In this document: positions 1 through 10,874 of the stretch, piece after piece
Layout of the letters: every line of letters begins with the position of its first letter
How positions within the stretch are numbered: the first letter of the stretch is position 1
DNA from: Cylindrodendrum hubeiense
Taxonomy: Eukaryota > Ascomycota > Sordariomycetes > Hypocreales > Nectriaceae
Assembly: GCA_014621425.1 (NCBI GenBank)
Contig: JAANBB010000194.1
Location: forward strand, 1-64,000
Length of the DNA stretch: 64,000 bases
Direction of reading: 5' to 3'
Made by a program: the position numbers and the translations under genes
The notes under the pieces: model-generated
Told to the model about the DNA's origin: nothing
Database searches by the model: none
What the model saw: only the letters and a program-made list of their open reading frames with translations

Positions 1-237
1 GAGGCCGTTGTCACTTCTGCTGCTGCCACCTCAGCTGCTGCTGCTGTCACCTCTGCTGCCGCCGTTGAGGCCACCAGCGAGTCCGTTGCCCCCGTCGTCA
101 TCGCGACCTCCACCGAGGCCGCTGCCCCTGCTGCCACCACCAGCACTGGCTCCGGATCCAGCTGCAGCAGCCGCCGCAAGGCCAAGCGCAGCAAGAAGGT
201 CCGCGCTGCCCGCGACATTGCTCCCATCGCCGTCTAA
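1..237 (+). CDS. C-terminal part of an Ala/Ser/Thr-rich protein (5' truncated by the window edge)
   Basis: Frame 1 is open from the first base to a TAA at 235-237 and gives 78 residues. Almost every codon ends in C, or in T for Ala, Thr and Val, the usual signature of a strongly expressed fungal gene. The visible part is a low-complexity Ala/Thr/Ser/Val stretch, then a Gly-Ser-Cys spot, then a basic segment (RRKAKRSKKVRAARD) and a short hydrophobic end (IAPIAV). The rest of the gene lies upstream of the window, so no function is assigned. A secreted or cell-wall-like protein is possible from composition alone. Other reading frames here are shadows of this repetitive codon pattern. Confidence 0.75.
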   Translation, partial: EAVVTSAAATSAAAAVTSAAAVEATSESVAPVVIATSTEAAAPAATTSTGSGSSCSSRRKAKRSKKVRAARDIAPIAV

Positions 238-1067
238 GTGCCGGATGGAAAGATACCCTGAGAATACACTCCACGAGTGCTGAAGAAACACGTAGAGCGT
301 GTAGCTTTATTGCAAGGAAGCCTTACCTTATAGGCGGGAGTGGATATTGAATCTTCTGCTGTAAATATGACCTCGCATTCTTTAAATATTAAAAAATATG
401 CAAGCACCCCTTGGAACTGCAAATGATTGAGATTCAAATTGTGATAAAGTGAATGTTGCCCGCTGCACTCGTCCATCTTATATACATACGGAGATGCGGA
501 ATACAAGCTGAACCAACATAAGCGATATCACTATCACGACATGACATGCCTTGGAATGAACGAGGTGAGGCGACAGTACAATGATCAGTGCCTGATTCCA
601 TGAGAAGCGAGGGGCAGCTCCCACCACCGGGGCGCCACATCGTCAGGTTTCGTCGCCCCTTTTGGTTGGATGTGGGCGCATCCACTGGCCAGACGGGCAG
701 TTTTGTCAAGATGAAACGGGTGATCCTTAAACAAATGCAATGTCCCACTGTTTCCGACGTGCGACATGATGCGTCGGACTAGGTCCGTTTGTATAAATAG
801 CAGCTGTGTTATGATCATCTGGAACAAGGTAAATTAGTCCACCAATTGAATCACTGGCAGCATTCATTTGATTCCGATTTAACCGTTATCGATCCGAGAT
901 ATCACTTCATTTAGTAAAAACTGAAAATTTCTTCTATTTGTAGGCTAGTTATATATTGTGTGTTGCGAATGTGACAGACGCGGGCGCCATTAAGTTGATA
1001 AGTCGAAAGTTCACTGGAAATGTCCAAACTCAAATGACGAATTATGATATACTCTATCTATGACAAT
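238..1067. other. Convergent intergenic region
   Basis: 3' flanks of the truncated gene on the left and the secreted Thr-rich gene on the right, which converge here. A TATAAATAG box-like string lies near 791-799 on the plus strand, but no plausible gene starts downstream of it. No gene is supported. Confidence 0.5.
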
Positions 1068-3500
1068 TTACCAACTGACTGGGTAGCATCGGATATTGTC
1101 GATAGAAAGGGAGTTTTTCCCCCCTCCAGTGCCACTGGCGGGCTGGGGACTGGAAGCATCGATCCAGATACGATCACGCCCGTTTTTTGACGACGTGAAC
1201 GTGAAGCTGTTTGTCTTCCAAACGCCAACCTCTGACGGACCCGTTGGGAACCGGTTGCTAATTTGCTCCTCATTGAAGAAGAAGCGGATGTACGGAACGT
1301 ATATGATGGTAACGAACACTCCATCTGCGTTTTGATACGTATACGGCGTCGCGTAGTAGTTTGAGAAGTACCAGTCGTAATCGCAGGTGAACTTGACGTT
1401 GCCGCACGTCCTCATGTCTTGGAAAAGCTCTAGCAGGTTGTAGTTGTTCATGTTGTCCGACATGAACATCGAGTTGGAGTTGTGGCCGGGAGAGACGAAG
1501 GCGCCGCCGACCTCGTCGCTTCCGGAGAGGAACCACGAGTCATCGTCGTCACTCTCGAAGCCGCCGTTCAGGATGGGCATTCGACAGGTTTGCGTGGCTT
1601 CGACATATGCGGTGACCGTCTGTATCACTGCCTTCGTAGTCGTAGTGGTGGTTGGTCCGTCCTTGATGGTGAGAATGGTGTACTCGGTGCGGGTTGTGAT
1701 GACGCCGACAGTGGATGTGGCTTCCACGTCGTAGGTGGTGGTTTCATCAGTAAAGATAGTCTTTGTGAAGAGAAACTTCTTGACATCTGTGACAGCCACG
1801 GGAGTGGTACGAGTCAGGATATCATACACGGTCTCATCCACCGTGGAGCTTGGCGTCTGGATGATAATCTTCGTCTCATCTACCGCGGTATTCCTCGTTT
1901 GTACGGCGACATAATCAGACGTCTGGGTGAGATCTAATACGCCATATACGGTAGTGGTGCCTGATATCGTCTTGTCATCGGTAAAAGTGACCTCTTCGGT
2001 AGCTACCTTGGCGTCCCTGTTCGTCGAGACATGGGTAACAATTCTCTCTGCGATGGGTGTGACTTGTATCGTCACGAGGATATCTACCGTGACTGTTCTT
2101 TTTGCCAACGCGCCTTCTTCACGAGCGATGATGTTTTGAGTAGCAGTCTCGCGGAGAGTGGTCGTTTTTTCGAACGGGAAAGTCCGGGTGATCGTGCGGC
2201 CGTATATTTTCTCCGTCTGGGTCTCTGTAACAATAGGAGCGTCCCTGGCTGTTCTTCTGGCTCGGGCTGGTTTGAAAGCGCACGAGCAAACGCTCATGAT
2301 GTGTTCCTCGCCGTATTTATTCGCCCAGGCGCAGTGGAGGCCTTGCTCTACATCAGGAGCCCCTGTAGGAGCTATGGCTGCCGTGGCCAGTGCACGCCTA
2401 TCATTCTCAGGAAACGTCTTAGCAATGAAGGAGGTGGTAGTTTTCGTCTTAGTTGAGACGGTGGTAAGTTCTAGAAGGGGTTAGTGAAAGTCCCAAAACA
2501 CGTAAATAACCTCAGCATACTAGTTTGAGTAAATATATCGCGGGTGGTTAGAGTTGCCGTGGCTATGATGGTATTATCGGTCCTGGTAGCAGTGGTAACA
2601 AACTTCGTCCCAATGGTCTGGTATGCCGTCTTGGTCGTGGTGGTTTTCGTGAGAAGCGTGGTCCCCGTGGGCTCACTAACAACGACTGTTGTGCCTATGG
2701 GGAAAACGTCCTCAGTTGCCGTGAATACGACGTGCGTCCTCGTCGCATCAGGGAATTTCTGAAAGAAGGTCTTTATTCCATCGGCGCGGGCAGTCTCCAC
2801 GGGAAGAAAGCGCATAGCCGCATTTACGAAGACGGTGTGGACATTGGTTCCCGTTATTCGAACGTCGATGCTAGTCGAAACGGCGTTGGCAACAACATCG
2901 ACAGACGTGGCGGTGTTGAAAAAATCAGTGTGCGTGTACTCGTAGTGCGTCTCCGTCGTTGAGGCCACTGTGATGGTTTTGGTCGTTGTCGCTCCGGCAT
3001 AATACACCTCGGTGGTGTCGATCGTATTTGTCGAGGTTGGGAAGGTCTGAGTTGTCGTACCCACGGTCCGGAAAACCGTATCGGGATCGAGTATCGTCGT
3101 CTCGCCGCCGTAGACAACTTTGATGATTACGGCGTTGAGGTCGTACGATGTGATGGTGGCAGTTGGGTAACATAGAGTCTCGAGCTTGGTACTATCGGGC
3201 CATAGTTCTTGGACGACTTTTGTTATTGCATGTCCATCGCCTCCGAAATTAGCGGGCTGAAAAGCTGCCGTGCAAACGGCTTGGGCGTGGGACCTGGCTT
3301 CGGTCATTGACACAAGAAGCGGATCCTTCTTCCACTCCTCCAGGGAGCCTTGGCTCCGTTAGTTGGTGTTGATCGCATAGTTCGGAATGATGGAGCTGCT
3401 CACAGTAGCTGGGCTTTGGAGCGCGGCATGGCGATGCAACGACGCCCAGCCAGCTCAAGCCTGATGATAAGAAAAATGGGAGGAATAGATGGCGGACCAT
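1068..3500 (-). CDS. Secreted Thr/Val-rich protein with C-terminal carbohydrate-binding-like domain
   Basis: Three exons, complement(1068..2470, 2521..3348, 3404..3500), join in frame to 775 aa. Intron 1 (55 bp) runs from GTGAGC to CCAAG; intron 2 (50 bp) from GTATGC to TCTAG with an ACTAAC branch point. The ATG at 3500 opens a clear signal peptide (LFLPFFLSSGLSWLGVVAS). The middle of about 500 residues is dominated by irregular Thr/Val motifs, probably O-glycosylated. The last 170 or so residues begin ILNGGFES and end LSIDNIRC. That start and end, with Trp and aromatic-rich strands between, resemble CBM4_9/CenC-like domains used as lectin modules in fungal cell-surface proteins. A wall-bound or adhesive role is inferred. 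No catalytic motif is visible. Confidence 0.75.
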
Positions 3501-5085
3501 CTTGACAAGACGCGGTGCAGCATCAAGCTTGCAAACAACAATGACCCTGCGATGCTGCTAGCAAGCAAATGGGACACGCATGGTTTTCAGGTCTATCCGC
3601 GGCCCCACAGACCGACGTGTGTTGATCTAACGGTGATAATCTGGTCTCAAGACTGGAATTCATGTCTGAGACTGCTGCATGATCTATCCCTGTTTTGATT
3701 TATTTTGGTCATGGTGTCAAAATTATTTTCGCACCATTGGCAAGTTGCATCGTATTCGAAGGCTGGGTAGATCTGAGACAGGCGTGGAGGTGTCTCCAAT
3801 TCAAGCCATTGGGACTAGACTAGAGGGGGCTTCCATTCGTTTGACATTTGCTGCTGGTTTCCCAGACGAACAACGAGGCTAAGAAGGCGGGTCGAGCTAG
3901 ACCTTGGGCCCAGCTCCCTAGACGGAGCAAAATGTCCGAATGTGGTGGGCATATTGGGTTGTGTGGCATGCGATGTCTGGGCTGGTGGGTGTATGGTGGA
4001 TGTTGTGGCTACCCTACTCCATATAACCCATTCCAAGCTTAAATAGGCTTGTGTCTTGTTGTTCAGCTATACCTATGGCCCGAATGGGAATGACGCGTAG
4101 ATTATTGGCAGCATTAATGCAAGAGTATTATAACAAAGACGGTGTGTCGAATGCGATATGTTATGTATCGCCTTGGGCTTGATGTGGCTTTGTCTGTGCT
4201 TCCCAACCTTCTTGCTCGTTTCGCCGCTATTTTGCACCGGTGGTTCTTTCATGGGTCATGCTGACAAGATACATGTGTGTTATCGACCCGTCAGCTGGCC
4301 GAACGTCCGGTTGCCATCTGTCGTGTCAATATGATAAACCGACAAATCTAACCACATACTCAGCCCTCTCTTGTACCGCACCGCGTCGTAACAAATTCGC
4401 AGCTGGTACAAACATAGTTCATGCTTCTTGGTTGGGCCCACCCGCGGACCCCGGTACTTTGGCCCCCAAGCCTGAAGTCAGCCTCGTCCTGCATCGACCT
4501 GCCATGACGTGTTATGCCGCCATCCATGCAAAGACTGAAGTGCCTAGAGATTAACTTACCGCCTGTTAACACCTGAAAAAATGCCGAAGCCCCTTCTCTC
4601 AAGGCGTTCCATTCGCTGTCATGGACCGGACAAAGTCTTCTGCTGATTCCCAGGCGAGCCGTGGCTGTGCTCGATCGCATACACCTTTTCTTCATTTCTC
4701 CAAGGCCTTGTTGGCTCTCCCCTGCATTTTACCTGCAAACTGAGCCACGCTTCGCATCCTAATGCAAGAAGCGCCCCACAATCACACTATTCTTTCTTTT
4801 TCTTTGGTTGGCAGCATGCTGTTGGCAGTTCGACGGATTCTTCCCCGGCCGGCTTCTTGCAGTGTTATGTGCCGCTGATTGGCGACGCCCAGTCAATATG
4901 GACCTGGTGGCTTAGAATGATGCTGGTGCATCGTCTGACGTGCCGATGCGTCGTCGGCCACGAAACTCATATTAGGGCTCTCCTGACCAAGCTTGTAATA
5001 AAAAGCCCCGTCCTTTGCCAGTCTCAAGTCCACGCATTTGGCACCTGAACGGTTACAACCAAAGCCTCCTACGTGTTGCTTCAAC
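3501..5085. other. Divergent promoter region between the secreted Thr-rich gene and the large ankyrin gene
   Basis: About 1.6 kb of mixed-composition DNA. The right part has a pyrimidine-rich stretch (near 4790-4810) and an A-rich TAATAAAA string near 4997, about 85 bp before the ankyrin ATG. The open frames here are short, overlap on both strands and lack family similarity. No gene is supported. Confidence 0.5.
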
Positions 5086-8000
5086 ATGTTCTTTGCCGCC
5101 TGCCTCTGCGGCCTTGTTAGCCTCCCGGCTGTCCGCGCCGATAGCTGGGATGACTTCTCGAATAATCTCGCAACCGATCTGGCACCCTTTCTGTCCCTCT
5201 TCGGTGAGCAGCTCACGAAGCAATACCTCAGCGAAAGCATTACCTGGCTTGACTATTTCATATTCGCAATGGCGCCAATGGGAATCCTGACCGCCGTTGT
5301 CTCCGCGATTCGCGTGTGCGGGAGCCCGTCGCTGCGTGCCTTTATCGGCAGAGCGCAGGAGGGAGGAGGGACCGCCGAGGCTGAGCTGTGCTCCTCGACG
5401 AGCCGCGATGTATGCGAGCTCTACAACAACGGCGGCATTGCACGAGTTTTTGGGCGTCCAAAGATTCTCGAGGTTGTTTATGACCCAAACGAGCCAGATT
5501 TCAACGGCGCAGCAGGGATCTACAGATTTCGAGAGTACCTCAGCAGCGAAAATGGCAAGGTTGAGTGGGAGGACAAGCAGAAGGACAAGCGAGATACCGA
5601 AAAGAATTTCGAGCCTGACGTATTCGCCCCGAACCTGTCCCTCAACGTTGGGATCAAGAGGCAACACCAGCACGTTTTCTGGGCAGTAGCCATAGCTGGC
5701 TTGATCTTACAAGCCGGTGTTTTGGTTTTCGCAGTCGTTGTGACATACTGCCTGAAATGGGAGAAGGATGGTATTCGGCCGGACTCGTATGCCTGCCCTC
5801 TGGTGATCGTTGGAACGCTCTTTGTGAGCAAAGGCATCTTTCTTTGCGCATATCTGGTTGGCCAAAGCACCAAGGAACAGGTGTTCCGAAGGAAATCACC
5901 AGCAGACAAAGGACCAACCTCATCCCTGTATTGGGTACAGCCGGGAGGACAAGTCCTTGGGGATCAGATGTTCGACCCTTTCTGTTGCAGTGATCAGGAT
6001 AAACATCTTGATGAGTACATCATTTCGTGGAAGAACCGGTCAGAAAATTGGAACAAGAACTCGGAACTTGCGGTTTGGGCAGCTGTTGGTACCACCATCT
6101 CTGGCTTTGTCCTGCAATTTGTCGGACTACGGGGCATTCATTCTGCAGTTTCTGTTGCCCAACTTGGCGCAATCATGGTGATGAGTGCCGCACGCGCTGC
6201 GCTCCGCATGCAGCGCTTGAAGCCGGAGGACAATTTTCTTCGTCGCTGTCCGGATGAGGTTGTTGGGCATGAGCTTGACTGGCTCGCCGTACGTATCGGC
6301 GGAGAAGATATTCAACACGGCTTGAATTCTCCGTCCCCAACCTCATCATCTGGTTCGACATCTTGTCTGCTAGATACTTCACGCCGCCACCTCTGGAGAT
6401 TTTGTGGCACGCCCAGCAACGCAGATAGAATCCGACGCGAGCTTCCACACAGTTCTGGACATCCAAGTGTTGCTGGCAAATTCCTAGCTTACCGGACTCG
6501 CCTCGCTCAGCTCACCCAGTCAGCAAACACCGAAACAAGGTCTACTGCATCTGCACATGATTTTGATGCCGGAATGGTTGAGGTCCGAGAGAACGCCCAG
6601 AGACTTGCTCAGGCCATCGAGTCTGCGGCAACCACAATATTCTCGAAAAGCCCCCAAATCCGGAAAGAGTGGAAGAATGCCGAGTCTATGTACTGGGGTA
6701 TTGCCTGTGATGTCGCCTCCACGGGCCTGCCAACAAATTCCGGACAACGCAAAGATTCCGCCGAGTCAGGGAACCAGTGCATTGTGTACTTGCACCTAAG
6801 GCGTGAGAGCCCAGAAAGCCCTTGGAAACTGCAAAACAAACTGGATCTGGAAGGGCTTCTGGGGCTATGGGTTTGGTCACTGAAATCTGATCCCGCGGTT
6901 GAGGTACCAGACTCACGCAGTCAGTTCACTGTATCTCGAGCTACTGAAATCCCGGCGCGGCGCATTGTTTCAACGAACCGAAATATCGCAGAATCTGACC
7001 TTAAGATGTGGCTCGGCGGCGCGATCCCCAACTTGGTAGAAAGCACATTTCAACTTTCTTCCATCCAACATAGCAACCCAAGCACCATATGGAGACATGG
7101 AGCAGAAAAGCCGAACTACTATGAGCATTTGTCGGGTAGGCTACCTGAAGAACTGAACCCACACATAGCTCGGTTCTTTGGTTGGCATGCTACTGAACTG
7201 TCACAGAGCCAACGAGTCTGGTCAACTCCAACAAACAGCTCTCTTTTGTCCCTGTGTACTCAGGAAGTGTTTGGGTCGTTTATCAAGAGCATCATTGACG
7301 TTGTGGACGACTTTGGAACTATAGACATTCAGCACGAAATGCAGCATTTTCGCCTCGAAAACAGCTTAGTATCTGAGCTGGCAAAACTGTTCATCGAAAA
7401 CCAATTAGGCCCGCGAGAGGATGCCTTTTTGTGCGTCTTGCCTCCGATTATATCTCGACCGACACTATCTTCCACAGGAATTGCCTTGGAAGCAGCTATG
7501 AAAAGTGCAAACCAGCATCGAAAGCGCGATGAGTGGAGTCAGGCAGAAACTGTACTAAGATGGGCATGGAGAATTTACAGTGAACCTCAGCCTTCTTATG
7601 CAGGAAAAGACCAACCGATCGAAGCGGAAGAACATACCGAACGAGCAGCAATGGCACTAGGCGAGTTATACCGGTGGGCAATGCGAGATGATGATACGAG
7701 AAGTTTCGGAATTAATGGTATTAAATGGCTCTCAGACCAGAAATCTGGCTGTAGTCAGCCACTCCCTGTGGTCGTTGACGAGATCATAGACCGCTACAAT
7801 GATATTGCGGAATGGGTCGTCACACACGGAAGCGATGTCAGTGATGGCGGACTTCTCTGGGCGATCGAGGACGGCTTAATGGACACCTTAGGCTACCTCA
7901 CTGTGGCGACCTCAATGACATATGAGGAAAAAGGAAAGGCTCTCTGTTTGGCGGCGAAGTACGGCTGGACTGAAGTGGTGTATGTGTTGCTTGAATTAGG

Positions 8001-9432
8001 CGCAGAACCGGACTTCAAAGACCCAGACGAAAATTCCAGAACAGCGCTATCTCATGCTGCGGAGAGTGGGAACATCGACATTATGAATGCACTCATGGAT
8101 GGGGGGGCATTCCCAAACTCAGCAGATGCAAGATACCGGACTCCTCTGTCATATGCGTCGGAAAAGGGACACGACTTTGCAGTTGATATATTATTAGGAG
8201 ATCAACGTGTTGAGCCGGACACTAAAGACCATGATGGATTTACACCATTGTGGCGCGCAGTATGGAAGGAACATGAGGCCGTAGTCAAGCTACTGCTCGA
8301 CACGGGCAAGGTCAACTTGGACGTCGAGGACGGGGACGGTGGCACGCCGCTGTCGTGGGCCGCAGCGAATGGGAACGAAGCCATTGTTAAGCTGCTGATC
8401 GAGAAAGACGCCAACATCGAGGCGAAGGGGAAAGATGGTCATACACCGCTGTCAAGGGCCGCCGCGTATGAGCATGAGGCCATCGTTAAGCTTCTGATTG
8501 AGAATGGCGCCGACGTTGAGGTGAAGGAAAAAGATAGCTGGACGCCGCTGTCGTGGGCGGCTTCAGAGGGGCATACGGCCATTGTTAAGCTGTTGATCGA
8601 GATGGGTGCTGATATTGAGGTCAAGGAGGAGATTGGTCGGATGCCGCTGTCGTGGGCCGCTGACCATGGGCATGAGGATATTGTTAAGCTGTTGATCGAG
8701 AATGGTGCTGATGTTGAGAGGAAGAACCAATATGGTGAAACGCCGCTGTCAAAGGCCGCCATGGATGGGGACGAGGCGATTTTTAAGCTATTGATTAAGA
8801 AGGGCGCCAACCCTATGGCGAAGGGCGAATATGGTCGGACGTTACTGACGCGGGCCGTCGAGAGTGGGAACCAGGCCATTGTTGAGCTGCTGATCGAGAA
8901 GGGCGTCGATATCGAGGAAGTGGGAGAATTTGGTGGAACACCGCTGTTACGGGCTGCTTCGAGAGGGCGCAAGGCTATCGTGAAGCTGCTAATCGAGAAA
9001 GGCGCCAATATTGAGGCGAGGGAGGGTCATGAGTATACGCCACTATTGCAGGCCGCCGAGGACGGAAACAAGGCAATTGCTAAGCTACTGATTAAGAAGG
9101 GCGCCGATGTCAACGTAAAGGACCAATATGATCAGACGCCGCTGTCACATGCCGCCTCGAGAGGGCACAAGGCCATGGTTAAGCTGCTACTTGCGAAGGG
9201 CGCCGACCTTGAGGTGAAGGACCAATGGAGTCGGACGGCGCTGTTGCAGGCCGCCGGGTGTGGGAAGGAGGCCATAGTTAGGCTACTCATCAGGAAAGGT
9301 GCCGACGTCGAGACGAAGGATGACAATGGTCGGACGCCGCTGGAACGGGCCGACTTACACGGGCATATGGACATCGTTAAGCTGCTGCAAAGCCACGCTC
9401 AACCACCCGCCATTTCTGATATAAGCCTATAA
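5086..9432 (+). CDS. Large membrane-anchored ankyrin-repeat protein (1448 aa)
   Basis: Single exon. The reading frame is open slightly upstream of 5086 but has no ATG there; the ATG at 5086 starts a signal-peptide-like segment (MFFAACLCGLVSLPAVRA). About four hydrophobic segments follow in the first 400 residues (near residues 57-77, 205-230, 236-258 and 330-375). A middle region of about 500 residues has no family I can name. The C-terminal 500 residues hold about 15 ankyrin repeats of the TPLSWAA..GH..IVKLLIEKGA type. The N-terminal block containing SLRAFIGRAQEGGGTAEAELC looks like one that recurs in fungal ankyrin proteins of unknown function (from memory, not searched). A membrane-anchored scaffold with the repeats on one side is the simplest reading. 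Repeats 5 to 13 are unusually alike in DNA. Confidence 0.85.
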   Translation: MFFAACLCGLVSLPAVRADSWDDFSNNLATDLAPFLSLFGEQLTKQYLSESITWLDYFIFAMAPMGILTAVVSAIRVCGSPSLRAFIGRAQEGGGTAEAELCSSTSRDVCELYNNGGIARVFGRPKILEVVYDPNEPDFNGAAGIYRFREYLSSENGKVEWEDKQKDKRDTEKNFEPDVFAPNLSLNVGIKRQHQHVFWAVAIAGLILQAGVLVFAVVVTYCLKWEKDGIRPDSYACPLVIVGTLFVSKGIFLCAYLVGQSTKEQVFRRKSPADKGPTSSLYWVQPGGQVLGDQMFDPFCCSDQDKHLDEYIISWKNRSENWNKNSELAVWAAVGTTISGFVLQFVGLRGIHSAVSVAQLGAIMVMSAARAALRMQRLKPEDNFLRRCPDEVVGHELDWLAVRIGGEDIQHGLNSPSPTSSSGSTSCLLDTSRRHLWRFCGTPSNADRIRRELPHSSGHPSVAGKFLAYRTRLAQLTQSANTETRSTASAHDFDAGMVEVRENAQRLAQAIESAATTIFSKSPQIRKEWKNAESMYWGIACDVASTGLPTNSGQRKDSAESGNQCIVYLHLRRESPESPWKLQNKLDLEGLLGLWVWSLKSDPAVEVPDSRSQFTVSRATEIPARRIVSTNRNIAESDLKMWLGGAIPNLVESTFQLSSIQHSNPSTIWRHGAEKPNYYEHLSGRLPEELNPHIARFFGWHATELSQSQRVWSTPTNSSLLSLCTQEVFGSFIKSIIDVVDDFGTIDIQHEMQHFRLENSLVSELAKLFIENQLGPREDAFLCVLPPIISRPTLSSTGIALEAAMKSANQHRKRDEWSQAETVLRWAWRIYSEPQPSYAGKDQPIEAEEHTERAAMALGELYRWAMRDDDTRSFGINGIKWLSDQKSGCSQPLPVVVDEIIDRYNDIAEWVVTHGSDVSDGGLLWAIEDGLMDTLGYLTVATSMTYEEKGKALCLAAKYGWTEVVYVLLELGAEPDFKDPDENSRTALSHAAESGNIDIMNALMDGGAFPNSADARYRTPLSYASEKGHDFAVDILLGDQRVEPDTKDHDGFTPLWRAVWKEHEAVVKLLLDTGKVNLDVEDGDGGTPLSWAAANGNEAIVKLLIEKDANIEAKGKDGHTPLSRAAAYEHEAIVKLLIENGADVEVKEKDSWTPLSWAASEGHTAIVKLLIEMGADIEVKEEIGRMPLSWAADHGHEDIVKLLIENGADVERKNQYGETPLSKAAMDGDEAIFKLLIKKGANPMAKGEYGRTLLTRAVESGNQAIVELLIEKGVDIEEVGEFGGTPLLRAASRGRKAIVKLLIEKGANIEAREGHEYTPLLQAAEDGNKAIAKLLIKKGADVNVKDQYDQTPLSHAASRGHKAMVKLLLAKGADLEVKDQWSRTALLQAAGCGKEAIVRLLIRKGADVETKDDNGRTPLERADLHGHMDIVKLLQSHAQPPAISDISL
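8220..9385 (+). repeat. Ankyrin-coding tandem repeats, 99-bp unit
   Basis: The ankyrin portion of the large gene is a tandem array of 33-codon (99 bp) units with closely matching DNA, for example repeated ATTGTTAAGCTG(C/T)TGATCGAG strings. Because the array is regular, the opposite strand is also open over long stretches; those antisense frames are not genes. The similarity suggests recent unit duplication or gene conversion. Confidence 0.8.
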
Positions 9433-9710
9433 TACTCCGAGACGGCGAATGCAGGGTGATAGAAGCAAAGGGTAGGAACAAGCAACTGGATTTTAAGGGT
9501 TATCGTGATGAGCTTGCTGAGTCATTTATGAGATGAACAAGAGTACGAGTCTTGGCAATGGCTGTAACGAAGCGGAAGACAAGATCATGCATCTGTGATA
9601 CAAACAAGGTGAAGAAGACTTTAGTGCAACTGTGTTGTATTAACGAAATGAACATTCCCCGTTCAATCAGAGATACCAAGATCTATTGCTACTGGATAAA
9701 GGTTGACAAA

Positions 9711-10874
9711 TTAAAGTGATCCTATAACAATAAACTTTTCACCCTCCGCACATGCCAAGGCATAGTCAGTGCCCAGCGTTCTCGCCTTGAAATACCAGAG
9801 CAGCCAGCCCCAAATCTTCCAGGAACCGAAATGGCCGGCGGCATGGCCAGGTCCGACAGAGACAACATGGGTAGGTGTCCCACGAAGCACATAATCCGGT
9901 ACCTTGCCGCCGCTGGTGAAGTACTGGTCGAGGACTGTCACAACATGCTTGACTTGGGATTCAGCATAAATAATTTGGAGAGGTTCGCAATCGGCCACAT
10001 CGCCGACGATGAAGGCATTTTCGTAGCCCGACGCCTGCATCGTTCCGGTCACTTTGAGGCGACCATTGGGCAGCCTCATGTCTGCTGGGGCGAAATCCGA
10101 GTTGAAGTTCATACCCCAAGTGGGCACGAATAGGTCTGTCTCAATGGTTTCGGTGGTGCCATCGAGCTTCGTCAGCTCGAGGATCGTGGCCCCCTTTGCA
10201 TCAGGGGTGACATTGGTCACTTTCGTACTCGTGATGAGGTTGACTTTCAGCTTCTTGAGCTCGTTGTGTGCATCTGTCCGCACCCTGTCTAGAATCCGCT
10301 TCTCCAAGACAGTGGTATCACTCGTGATGAGAGTGATGTTCTTCTTTCCTGCCTTGGCGTACGTGTAACCCAGCTCTCCGGCGACTTCGACGCCAGTGGC
10401 GCCTCCACCGCCGATTACAATCGACTTCGCCTTCTTCACACCATCTCTCAACTTTGCTAGTGCGGCGTGTGTCGTTGCACTATCGCCGACAAGCTTCCAG
10501 GGCATATTGTTCATGGCACGACTGCCGGTAGCCACGATGATGGTGTGGTATTCGATGGTTCGCGAGGATCCGTCGTTCATTGCGACAAGAACTGAGCTTT
10601 TGTCGGGACTCCAAGCCTCAGCTTTGCCCAGGACGAACTCGAAACGTGAGGAGGGGTACTTGGCGAAGACTGTGGGGATGGAGTAGAAGATCTTGTCGTC
10701 GGCCATCTGATCGGGGATGATGGCTCTGGGTGTAGCAACCGGCCAGTAGTAGTCTTCGGCGGGCGAGATAAGCAACACCTTCAGATCAAGCTTGGCGGCC
10801 TGGTGCTTGAGAATGTAGTGGGCCGCAGGCAAGCCTGCGTAGCCGGCGCCTAGAATGACAATGGTCTTTGGCAT
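9711..10874 (-). CDS. FAD-dependent pyridine nucleotide-disulphide oxidoreductase, AIFM2/NDH-2-like
   Basis: Single exon of 387 aa starting at ATG 10874. An N-terminal Rossmann motif GAGYAG (residues 9-14) binds FAD, a second dinucleotide motif GGGGATGVEVAGE (about 154-166) binds NAD(P)H, and FIVGDVAD (about 288-295) is the conserved second FAD contact. Length and the closing FKARTLGTDY segment fit the AMID/AIFM2-like branch rather than mitochondrial external NADH dehydrogenases, which are longer. Expected activity is NAD(P)H oxidation with a quinone-like acceptor. No targeting peptide or membrane segment is obvious. It is divergent from the Zn2Cys6 gene at 11766, so the regulator may control it (inference). 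Confidence 0.9.
   Translation of the reverse strand: MPKTIVILGAGYAGLPAAHYILKHQAAKLDLKVLLISPAEDYYWPVATPRAIIPDQMADDKIFYSIPTVFAKYPSSRFEFVLGKAEAWSPDKSSVLVAMNDGSSRTIEYHTIIVATGSRAMNNMPWKLVGDSATTHAALAKLRDGVKKAKSIVIGGGGATGVEVAGELGYTYAKAGKKNITLITSDTTVLEKRILDRVRTDAHNELKKLKVNLITSTKVTNVTPDAKGATILELTKLDGTTETIETDLFVPTWGMNFNSDFAPADMRLPNGRLKVTGTMQASGYENAFIVGDVADCEPLQIIYAESQVKHVVTVLDQYFTSGGKVPDYVLRGTPTHVVSVGPGHAAGHFGSWKIWGWLLWYFKARTLGTDYALACAEGEKFIVIGSL

Noticed and set aside
791..799. TATAAATAG box-like string
   Set aside because: No plus-strand gene begins downstream within several kilobases.
4240..4695. Overlapping 104- and 111-codon frames on both strands
   Set aside because: Mutually overlapping, no similarity, lying in a promoter region.
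8439..9008. 189-codon minus-strand frame opposite the ankyrin array
   Set aside because: Antisense shadow of a regular 99-bp repeat; a similar frame at 9132-9374 has the same cause.
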